Assembly: GCA_024734495.1 (NCBI GenBank)
Contig: JALMQS010000819.1
Span: forward strand, 310,001-374,000
Length of the DNA: 64,000 nucleotides
Direction: 5' to 3'
Source of the DNA: Forficula auricularia
Taxonomy: Eukaryota; Arthropoda; Insecta; Dermaptera; Forficulidae
Part shown: positions 56,171 through 64,000 of the stretch, in pieces
Layout of the letters: each line of letters starts with the position of its first letter
Position numbering within the stretch: the first letter of the stretch is position 1
Notes under the pieces: generated by a model
Database searches by the model: none
What the model saw: only the letters and a program-made list of their open reading frames with translations
What the model was told of the DNA's origin: nothing
Translations under genes and position numbers: made by a program

Positions 56171-56560
56171 AATATATGTATGAAGGGGATGAAAAAAAGA
56201 CGGAAAGCGGCTGGATTTTCCAGAGGGATAATTCGAAAAACGGTTTCGTATCCCCCATCTGAGAATGATATTATGAAAGTTTCGAGTGAAGAGAGAGAAA
56301 AGGACACCGGGGGGTGGTAAGGGGGATGGAAAGGCGGTGAAAGGAGGTAAAGCAAGAGCGGCGGGTTTGGGTGCCTGGGAATGATAAGACAAAGACGATA
56401 TCCGATTTCACAGCCCCGCGGAGGCTGAAATTCATTTGATGTCGCTCCGAGCAGCCGTGGCTAATAAGGGCGGGAAAAGCACTGCACCAAAACCTGCCCC
56501 TAACACCCCTAAAGCCGCCCAGCCCATCTATGGGTTACAAGGGAGTGAATGCTAAAAGCA
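56171..56560. other. GC-richer unique block, candidate conserved non-coding element
   Basis: About 50% GC. Purine-rich on plus (gaagagagagaaaaggac; ggggggtggtaagggggatg), then mixed with several CpG words (cagccccgcggaggctga; tgtcgctccgagcagccgtg). Overlapping minus frames of 78-82 codons are low complexity (Pro/Ser-rich) from the purine bias. It has no relatives in the window. Confidence 0.35.
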
Positions 56561-56671
56561 AACATCGGAGAATTTAGTTTTATTTGAAATGAAATAGATT
56601 AATCAATTAAATAGGGAATCCATCTTTGGATTAGCTTCCATGATCCCTTGGCCCATTGTAAACACGTTTCT

Positions 56672-56962
56672 ATCCATAAAAAGAAAGCAATGAGGTTGTC
56701 CTCTGCGTGATGCAAATAAACATATTGTTATATTGGGAGTTTTTTATTCAGCAGAGGCTACCCATTGGCTGAATCCCTCTCCATTACTTAATTATATATT
56801 ATATACCAAATATAAATATGTACACATATAATTTATTTATTTAAGACTGTAATTTCAAAGGTTTGACCTCGATCATCATTACTTGTTATTTCTTATGGGT
56901 ACAATTACCCGATCGGATATAGAACAATTCATTTTGTTGTTATAGCAAGCTAGCCATATATA
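56672..56962. repeat. hammerhead/Penelope-like family copy, degenerate
   Basis: GAGGTTGTCCTCTGCGTGAT, GCAAATAAACATA, later 'aagactgtaatttcaaagg' and 'tttgacctcgatcatcatta', then 'gggtacaattacccgatcgg'. It matches 21.72-21.94 and, inverted, 12.70-12.84 kb. GAAAC is mutated to GAAAT. Confidence 0.55.
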
Positions 56963-56965
56963 AAC

Positions 56966-57041
56966 GTTTATAACTGCTTTCGCCAACTCTTTTATCCCTA
57001 TGACCTCCAGAGACTGGAATTCGCTCCCTGCCATCACATGT
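56966..57041 (+). mobile_element. jockey-like LINE fragment cut by a SINE
   Basis: Encodes TAFANSFIPMTSRDWNSLPA, matching TSFANTYIPMTSRNWNSLPA of the 49 kb copy. It stops at 57041 where the SINE begins. The remaining C-terminus and 3' UTR do not reappear after the SINE. Confidence 0.75.
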
Positions 57042-57402
57042 CCGCCTCCGTGGTGTAATGGTCAGAGTAACTGACTGGCAACCCGGAGGTCTCGGGTTCG
57101 ATTCCCGGCTATACCCAGACATTTTTTCTGTAAGTATAGGGTCTGGTAATAAAAATTAAGTGGGAGATAAATTTAACCGAATTTATTGCGCGGAGAATTT
57201 ACCACTGCTCGAAGCCCCTAAAACCTTAGTAAATTGGATATTGAATTGTATCTAAGTTTCTGAGATTGGCTCGTGATCCCGGCTTCTTTTCCTTCTGCTC
57301 TGTTCTTTTCACGATGGAGGGGGCATCCCATACAGGCCTTTAGGGGATGCACCTTCTGGTGGTGTATCTCCTTCTTCCATCAATATCATTAAAAAAAAAA
57401 AA
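57042..57402 (+). mobile_element. tRNA-derived SINE with LINE-like 3' tail and poly(A)
   Basis: A-box TGGTGTAATGG at 57051-57061, B-box GGTTCGATTCC (exact) at 57095-57105. A ~260 base body follows, then a 12-base A tract. The last ~60 bases (AGGGGATGCACCTTCTGGTG, then CTCCTTCTTCCATC, then CATTAAA) line up with the jockey-like LINE 3' end (AGGGGCTGCATCTTTACTGG, CCCTTCTTGCATTC, CATTAAA). This suggests the SINE is recognised by that LINE's reverse transcriptase. The tRNA part does not fold as a whole tRNA. Confidence 0.85.
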
Positions 57403-58140
57403 TAATACATATTCCTTATAATGTTTTAAATAATTGATTAAATACAATATTTCTAAAAATAACCTGACAGAACCATTAAATTCAGATTTTCAATTTATTC
57501 CGAGCATTTCCTCACCTTTTCGGGAAAAAATGCTTTTCTTCTAGTTCCGATTTTGATTAGTATAGAATTTGGCATCCTTTTGCTTTAAACTAATGACTTG
57601 AATATCTTTTCTATTTAAATCCATTTTCTTAAAGCATCTCTCTCCTCGGGGCGGATGAGCTATAAAAAGAAAATAAATTGAATTGACCCAGTGTGTTTAT
57701 CTGAGAAGAGTCGGGAAGAATTTGAACCTCTTTATTGCTTTAACTAAACAGTATTTTATCATTCTAATGGAAACGTAGAGATCCTTGGGGGCCATTGAAG
57801 GTGTTTAAAGGTTTCGATATATAGAAATATATAGGGGAGAGGGCGGGCATTGTCTTAATGCCAAAGGCATTCATCAGATCCTCCAGTTTTTTAACAACCC
57901 AAAAGTTGGAAGCACCCAATTCCCACCCCCGCAGTATAATGAACTTCCCGCATAAAAAATACATAAAACTGCCAGACTCCGGTGCAATCCTATTATATCG
58001 TTTGAAATTATTTACCTAGGCGAGAATGAGATTTTATTTAGGTCCTCGGAGACTGGTTGCTCTAATCTATATAAACAATATCTCTTCAGATCATAAAACA
58101 CAAAAAATTAAACCAAGAGAGAAAAGTTCCCTCATATAGG
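57403..58140. other. non-coding
   Basis: No element end or exon recognised. 57830-57910 is of mixed composition with a 66-codon minus frame lacking any known domain. Confidence 0.35.
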
Positions 58141-58600
58141 GTGATTCAGATCGCCCGTGCCGCCCTTTTATTTCGACATCGGAATATTCTTGAAATTAAC
58201 CGAAAAACATTTCAATACCAAAATTTGAATTATTATTTAAAGAGATTGAAAATATTTATTCTCACTAGATTAGCAGAGAGGTTGATTCTTAAGAAGAAAT
58301 CAATGAGGTTTCATTCTGAAGACAATCCTATTCTTAATAAATTAACGCAAAGTCTAGAAGGCCCCACATAATTTTCATTAGATATTAAAAGTAGCGGCGA
58401 CATTGAAATCCTATACTGATCTATAGGTAATATAACTAAATTTTATTGCAAAAGCTATGTGCAAATCCAAAAGTAAATAATTTTTTTTTTTTTTTTTATG
58501 TATACCTACTCATTGAATAGTATTGTAAAAGTGATTTACAGTTACAATGTAAATATAAAGCTTTCATGGCGTGGAAATAAATAAATAAATAAATATTTAT
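58141..58600 (+). other. unrecognised ORF followed by an A/AATA-rich tail, possible LINE 3' end
   Basis: A 76-codon frame (58141-58371) is basic and helix-like (FQYQNLNYYLKRLKIFI; DNPILNKLTQSLEGPT), with a codon pattern more regular than its surroundings. It is followed by a 3' UTR-like stretch with a T18 run (58480-58498), 'cagttacaatgtaaatataa' and an (AAAT)n tail at 58577-58596. This order suits the C-terminus and tail of a non-LTR element of a third family. No RT motif is visible, so the call is tentative. Confidence 0.35.
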
Positions 58601-58727
58601 ACATACATAGATTATTATGCATACATAATAATATATTGGTTATTGAGGAATAAGAAAATGAGTATGCATGACGATGTTTTTCTTAATTACTTCTGGTATT
58701 ATTTTAATTCCGGGTATATATGTTGCT

Positions 58728-59128
58728 GTAAAAATCCGTTTTTAGTAAGAACGGGTTCTTACTAGTTAAAACGCGTTTCACTGAATACCTTTGTGACAAC
58801 TAGAAGTTGGTTGAGTTTGGTTCAAAGGTCTAGAATCTTCATTTTGACCATCCGCCTCATTTTGGGTGTTTATTTTCAAAAGTTTTTAAATGAACATATC
58901 AAAAATTACATCCTCTACACTTTGCTTCTAATAAGGATGTAAAGTTTTGAAAATACACACCCAAAATGAGGCGGAAGGTCAAAAATTAAGATTCTAGACC
59001 TTTGAACCAAACTCAAACAACCAATCAGTAAATTCTAGTTGCCACAAAGGTATTAAGTGAAACGCGTTTTAACAAGTAAGAAACCGTTCTTACTAAAAAA
59101 CGGGTTTTTACTCCAACATATATAATAA
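58728..59128. mobile_element. 400 bp foldback element
   Basis: 'gtatatatgttgctgtaaaa' then AGTAAGAACGGGTTCTTACT (left) pairs with GTAAGAAACCGTTCTTACT and 'gtttttactccaacatatat' (right). Arms run about 180 bp, through AAAACGCGTTTCACTGAATA, 'tttggttcaaaggtctagaa' and 'tgaggcgga'. The loop is about 40 bp. The inner arm halves derive from the dispersed repeat at 55031 (ggttgagtttgg; cattttgggtgt), so this is an inverted duplication of that repeat. Confidence 0.85.
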
Positions 59129-59571
59129 ATGGATATTTTTTTTAGTTACAGTGATTTCTAACAGATAACATTGGGTTTTAGGATTCAGTTCATATATTCA
59201 CCTTATTAATTAATACCAATGCAATATGTCTATCTGTCCACCTGCCAGAGCATTTTGTAGCTTGTAAATTAAATAAGACACAGACACATATTTCTTATTT
59301 AAGCGGTTTATCAAGCGAGGTTCGAGTATATGCTTATTTACAAACTATTTACAAGCTCTTCGCTGGCCAAATATTACATCCCCAAGACTATTATTTTTTT
59401 ATCTAATCTATCACCCGTGGGGTGCTGGCTCTTTTTTGTGCGTCTCTGTTTTCATTTGTTTGAATTAAAAAAAATCAAATAAATAAATAATAATGAAAAC
59501 TAAGAGATCAAATGTGATCAAATATTGACTAAAACCTAGCCAGGAAAAATTTAATAAATGAATTAAAACCG
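59129..59571. other. non-coding
   Basis: No structure recognised except short A/T runs. Confidence 0.35.
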
Positions 59572-59870
59572 TAGAAGGCGACTGTGGGTCAGTGGTTAGA
59601 ATGTCGGGACTGTGACCTGAAGTATGCTGGTTCGAGACTGAGTCACGGGAGATATTTGCAGTCGCCTCCTCTTGGAAAGCAATGACAATCTACCAAGAGT
59701 ATAATTGCCTAGTCAACCTCTCCAAACTAGCCGTTCGGAACCGGCGTTAAAAAGTAGGTCCCGTATATCCGTATAAAACAACTAAACACACTCAGCACAG
59801 GTATATGTGGAGAGGCGCCCGAAGCCCGTTTCGGGCATGGCACTCTAAGAAGGAGATTAAAATCGTGGTT
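59572..59870 (+). mobile_element. tRNA-derived SINE
   Basis: A-box TGGGTCAGTGG at 59585-59595, B-box GGTTCGAGACT at 59629-59639. The body has 'ttggaaagcaatgacaatct', akin to the core of the SINE at 53555, then 'cgttcggaaccggcg' and a small hairpin GCCCGTTTCGGGC. It ends in 'aaggagattaaaatcgtgg'. The head is unlike either of the other two SINEs, so three SINE families are present. Confidence 0.75.
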
Positions 59871-60884
59871 CTTGAGTTTTAAGTGAACATACTGATAAAC
59901 CGACTAGAGAAACGTTGCTTTTTATAATATTTAGAGATACCTAATTAAATTATAAACCAGCATCTTATCAATTTTAAAATTAAATATTTTATTTTATGAA
60001 AAATGAATCAAGACATTATGGGAAAAATCAATAAATATATAAAAAGTAATAGCTCTTGAGATATGATAATATAATTGACTAGGCCTTAAAAAAAGGGCAA
60101 AAACAAGAAGATCCATATCAAATATATTTATAACTATGTGCTATTACGATATTGAGAAAGTGAACAGGAAGATGAATGGATGAGAATATCCTTGGATTTT
60201 CGTTCCCTCTATATCTTACCGCCCTTTTGGGGAATATGAGACCCCTGGGTCAAAAACGATCAATTACGTAGACTCTTTAACTCTTGAAGGGTACCAATGG
60301 AAAAGAGGTGAAAACTTTTACTGCGATGTTTGTTTATGTTTTATGGCTCATAAATAAATCTTCCTTAGTTTTTATATTTGTTTAATGCAAATAGCATTTA
60401 TTTATTTATTTATTTAGAAAGGGATTAACCAAGTTTTTTTTATTAAATTTTCAAGTATAGTTAAATCTAGTTGAATAAAAATAAGAGTATATTTTGAAAA
60501 ACATTGGCATTAAACCTAATGCAATATCTCCTTTCTTACCTCTTTTTAAAATTTTTTATTATTATTATTAGTATAATCATCAAGAAGAATGGCTTTGTCT
60601 CAATAGACATTATTTACTTAGAATTCTTTTTATATAGAGTTTTCTGATCTGTTTCTTTCGGTTGGACCATAAGATTGAATTAGAAAAGAAAAATTCAATA
60701 TTTTTATTATTAAATTTGAGAAAATATATATTTTATTTCAGGCACGATACATATATAATAGAGAAATGATAAAATTTTAATTGCTTCTAAAAAATGCTAA
60801 TTAGTAAAGATTAAAAAAAAGTTGGTGGTAAGTCGCAGTATCAGCATTATATTAGTGTAATGATTAAATTGAAAGTTTCTTCTT
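59871..60884. other. non-coding
   Basis: (ATTT)n run at 60397-60413. No gene or clear element. Confidence 0.35.
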
Positions 60885-61145
60885 GCCGAGGGTAGCAGAA
60901 TTTTTATAAATTGAAGGAGACAATAAAAGAGTGTGTCTTCTGCTGGAAAAATAAATGTTTAATTGATTTATTTCCAGACTATAGTTTCGAAGGCTTTGCC
61001 CTCTTCAACAGTCTATTACAATTGATTCACAGGAATTAATGTATGAAAAAGTGAGATTTATTTTAATTTAACTATAGTCTAGTTATAAATAAATAAAAAA
61101 ATTATTTTTTCAACAGAAGACACACTCTTTCATTGTATCTTTCAA
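60885..61145. mobile_element. hammerhead/Penelope-like family copy
   Basis: TTGCCGAGGGTAGCAGAA at the left matches 11062-11079. 'gtgtgtcttctgctg' (60930) and its inverse 'cagaagacacac' (61114) form the outer pair. ACTATAGT occurs at both 60977 and 61071. The complete motif is on minus at 60975-61017. Confidence 0.65.
60975..61017 (-). ncRNA. hammerhead-ribozyme-like motif
   Basis: On minus: AGA-CTGTTGA-a-GAGGGC(aaa)GCCTTC-GAAA-CTATAGT-C-TGG. Stem II is the strongest in the window (6 bp, one G-U). ACTATAGT gives a 3 bp stem III, and GUC is the cleavage triplet. The first core block has one substitution (CTGTTGA). Stem I is poor. Confidence 0.4.
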
Positions 61146-64000
61146 CTGTAATGATTAATATTTTTATCTGTTTAAAAAATACTTCATTTCTTGAATTTCT
61201 TTTATTCTTAAAAGCTGATATAATTAATGAATTCACTTACTCGTTAAATAAATATTAATGTGCACAAACGTAAATAATTAAATTTCAATTCTTAAATAAT
61301 TAAATAATTTAGTATACGCTAATTACCATACGATTGGTTGGCTAAGTGGTTATTTATTCAGCATATCCTGTATAGTAGTTCACTGACATAATGGAAAACT
61401 TAGTGTCGCCTACGAGTATCAAGTATGCATTCAAAACGAACGACCTGTATTGCGGGTTGCATCATTAGGCTTTAAATATTTATTAAAAAATATTTGATCA
61501 TTAATTCAATTTGAAAAAAATCAAATAATTTTTATCTTAATATTTCAGAATTAAATTAAAGCTTTACTTGGTATGCCCGGGAGACTTCACCTGCTTTCCC
61601 AGTAGCCCTAATATTTATGATTAATTTTATCTTCTATGTCAAACGAGAGCCCTCTCAGCTTTGAGATTTAGAGGCATCTTGATATGATGGGGTCGAAGAA
61701 TTAGTCTTCCTGTTAGTTTGTTTAAGTGTAAAAAATAGATTAGTTTAGGTAGTTTGATGATTTTTTTTTTGAGCTGAAGATTTTTTTTCTTTTTTCTAAC
61801 CCCACTTAAATATATTCTTTTCGATATATTTAAATGAGAGTACAAAACTACGCACAACACTTTATTTAGGTACCTACTTAATAATTTATAACAAATAAGC
61901 AAGTGAACAAAACTAATCGTTTAAGTTTCAGACTTCAGGGGAATCCCCATTAAACGAGAGCGCCGACATTTATGTCTGTGACCGCTAGAAGGCATAGGTT
62001 CGCACAGCCCTTATGAGAAAGGCGGAATCGACTTAGAGTAAAGAGGTTAGGCATATCGTTTTCTTTGATTTCCCCTTCTTAACACTTCCGAATAAAAATA
62101 TTTTAATTTAACTTCGTTTTGACACTAGTATAAATTACACCATTCTTATCTTATAATTTCATAATAAAAGAGCTTGGAATCTGAAACCCCTTGGGTTTCG
62201 AGGGTGGAGTAAGTTCGTTCATTTAGCCAAGTAGCGGGTTTTAAATTGGCTAATCCAGAGATACATCATTCAAGAGATATAACACGTCCAATGAGTTAAT
62301 TAAAAAAATCATGGCAAAAGGCTAAATGAAACAAACATTGTTTTTCTAATATTTATTTAAATATAATATGGTTTCTTTTTACTCATATTTTTCTATCTCA
62401 ATCATTTAATTAATATTATACATTTTGAAAAAAATATTCATAATTTCTCTCTTTGTATGTGTGTATTTTGATGTTATGGTAGTTTTTCACTAAATTCGAT
62501 TTTTCTATCTACTCATCTACTCCAGTGCTTCTCAACCCATATATTGTATTATATATTTATTATCTGGATTCTGGAAGACAAAGTTAAAGTTTTTGGGCAA
62601 ATTAGAGTAAAGAGAACATTATGGAGGAATCTAAGGAGAAAATTAGCTCATATTATAGGATACTCGTTGAAACACGAGGGATTGAATAATCATATTATAT
62701 AGGGTGAAATATCAAATAAAGGGATAAAAGTTAATGACCTAGATTATAATTTTCCGTAGATAATAAAGGGTTCAGAATGTAGAATTTTTAGGGATTTAAA
62801 AAGTTGGCATAGGACAGAGTCGAGTGGAGGCGGATGGCTGCATCAAATCAGTCTTAATCCTGGAGTGGTCGCGCGGCATTTTGTTTCATTGAAGGTCGCT
62901 CGTCGTCTCACAGACGCCAAGTATATTTGTGTGCTAATTGTATATATTTAGGTCTTTTAATTCAAAATTTATAATTGTAAACAGATTAACTAAGCATAAT
63001 TAAACATTATAAAACATTATTATTATTATATTTTTTAATGACCTAGGTTCTGCATCTATGGCCGAAGCGACTGGTCAAGAATTATAATGAGATTAATATA
63101 CAGGAATATTTGCTGTTTCTTAATTCTAAACACAAATAATAAAACTTCAACTTATAGTGTGACATACTAGTACACTATATTTTTTTCAAAATATTGTGCA
63201 AATACAAATGAGTATAATAATTTTGAAACTATTTTGAGAACAATTTTATATTATCATTATAATACATTATAAAGCTTATAATGATATTGTTTCATTTAGT
63301 GAGCAGTACAAATCGGCAATCAGCACTTACTTGCTGATCGTGTTCTAAGAACAATTTTTATTTTACATTTTCGGCAATTGTATTGAATGTATCTGTTCTT
63401 GGAAAGACCACATTCACTGTACCTCAGTCGTCTAAAGTAAATTATATAAAATAAAAATTCGCGAATATAATTCCAAAACAAGGGGTTTTTCGGATTTCAA
63501 GTTGAGCCGTTGAGACAAGTTCAGACAAGACCCTTTAAGTCCAGCGGTTCTGTGCGGTGTCTGTTACACCCGATAACGGAACTGTTTTATATATAGAGAT
63601 GAATTATAAATTTTCAATGAAATTATTATGAAGGATATAATCATTGGTTTCTTATTTTAGCAAGTATGGTATTAAATAAAATTATAAAACACAAGATAAT
63701 AGAATCTGAATAAAATTTTTTATGCAAATTTATAATTAAAAGATTAAAAAACTATAATAACAAATATTAAGATTTAATTATGTTAATACTATTTTTAAAG
63801 TAATTTTTAATTTTTAAATAAGTCTTGGAAATTTAAATTGATGTTTTTCAAGAGGAGGCAGAATTGAAATTTGATAGTTAGAAGTACAAAATTTTATTTA
63901 TTAAATCTCCATAGGTCTCCAGCTGACCATCCATACATCAGCTGTTGCCAATAAAAAATTAAAATACTAATAAGTAGGTTATAATGAAAGGCAGTCCATA
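61146..64000. other. 2.9 kb without a recognised gene
   Basis: 61330-61360 has a GGTTGGCTAAGTGGTTA A-box-like phrase with no B-box. 61425-61465 repeats, inverted, the 8170 block. 62860-62935 (gtggtcgcgcggcattttgt; ctcgtcgtctcacagacg) and 63500-63590 (gttctgtgcggtgtctgtta) are short GC-richer stretches of unknown nature. The 87-codon minus frame at 61639-61902 is lysine-rich low complexity and not called. Confidence 0.35.

Noticed and set aside
57042..57115. A tRNA gene
   Set aside because: A and B boxes are good, but the 5' and 3' acceptor strands do not pair and a SINE body with poly(A) follows.

Overview
This is AT-rich (roughly 70% A+T by eye) eukaryotic DNA. It has no operons, long stretches without coding potential, and a dense layering of transposable elements. 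The repertoire (jockey-like and RTE-like non-LTR retrotransposons, tRNA-derived SINEs, short inverted-repeat elements, foldback elements) fits an arthropod, most likely an insect. I cannot name the species. No bacterial, CRISPR or rRNA feature is present.

The only host protein-coding sequence I can defend is one internal exon at 5579-5737 (+). It encodes the C-terminal half of an immunoglobulin V-set domain and has clean splice sites in matching phase. The window is probably mostly intron or flank of a large cell-surface Ig-superfamily gene, possibly Sidestep-like. Other coding sequence belongs to retrotransposons. A jockey-superfamily LINE occurs as five or more fragments (3629-4159, 16090-16236, 17722-17935, 49122-49872, 56966-57041). 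A second LINE 3' half lies at 9036-10060 (-). A nearly full-length but heavily frameshifted RTE-like LINE lies at 37555-41849, with an intact ORF1, a broken endonuclease/RT ORF2 and a target-site duplication.

The richest layer is non-autonomous. Two inverted copies of a composite element with ACCGACTTCAAAA-type termini (37027-42284 and 48634-50070) share the same 320-380 bp foldback module. Each was hit independently by a different LINE, and each gives the other's empty site. Two copies of a 1.1-1.3 kb element (24935-26055, 47325-48605) carry a ~107 bp minisatellite with different repeat numbers. Small MITEs with CCC...GGG ends sit at 1133 and 13623, the latter holding a 96 bp relative inside a 58 bp tandem array. 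SINEs are at 53555, 57042 and 59572. The 57042 SINE shares its 3' tail with the jockey-like LINE. At least three pairs of diverged local direct duplications (20.5/22.1 kb, 29.0/29.3 kb, 53.1/53.3 kb) lie in otherwise unique-looking sequence.

The most interesting pattern is a recurrent motif CTGANGA-(hairpin)-GAAA-(short palindrome)-NUH. It is bracketed by complementary flanks and found mostly in inverted-repeat elements across the window (11.4, 13.0, 28.1, 31.4, 33.5, 43.0, 47.2 and 61.0 kb). This is the layout of a minimal type-I hammerhead ribozyme with a tiny stem III, as reported for Penelope-like retroelements. The best two (31387-31432 + and 33504-33554 -) have 6 bp and 8 bp stem I helices. 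All share one odd feature: an extra nucleotide between CTGANGA and stem II. No Penelope reverse transcriptase is visible, so these look like non-autonomous or solo-terminal copies.
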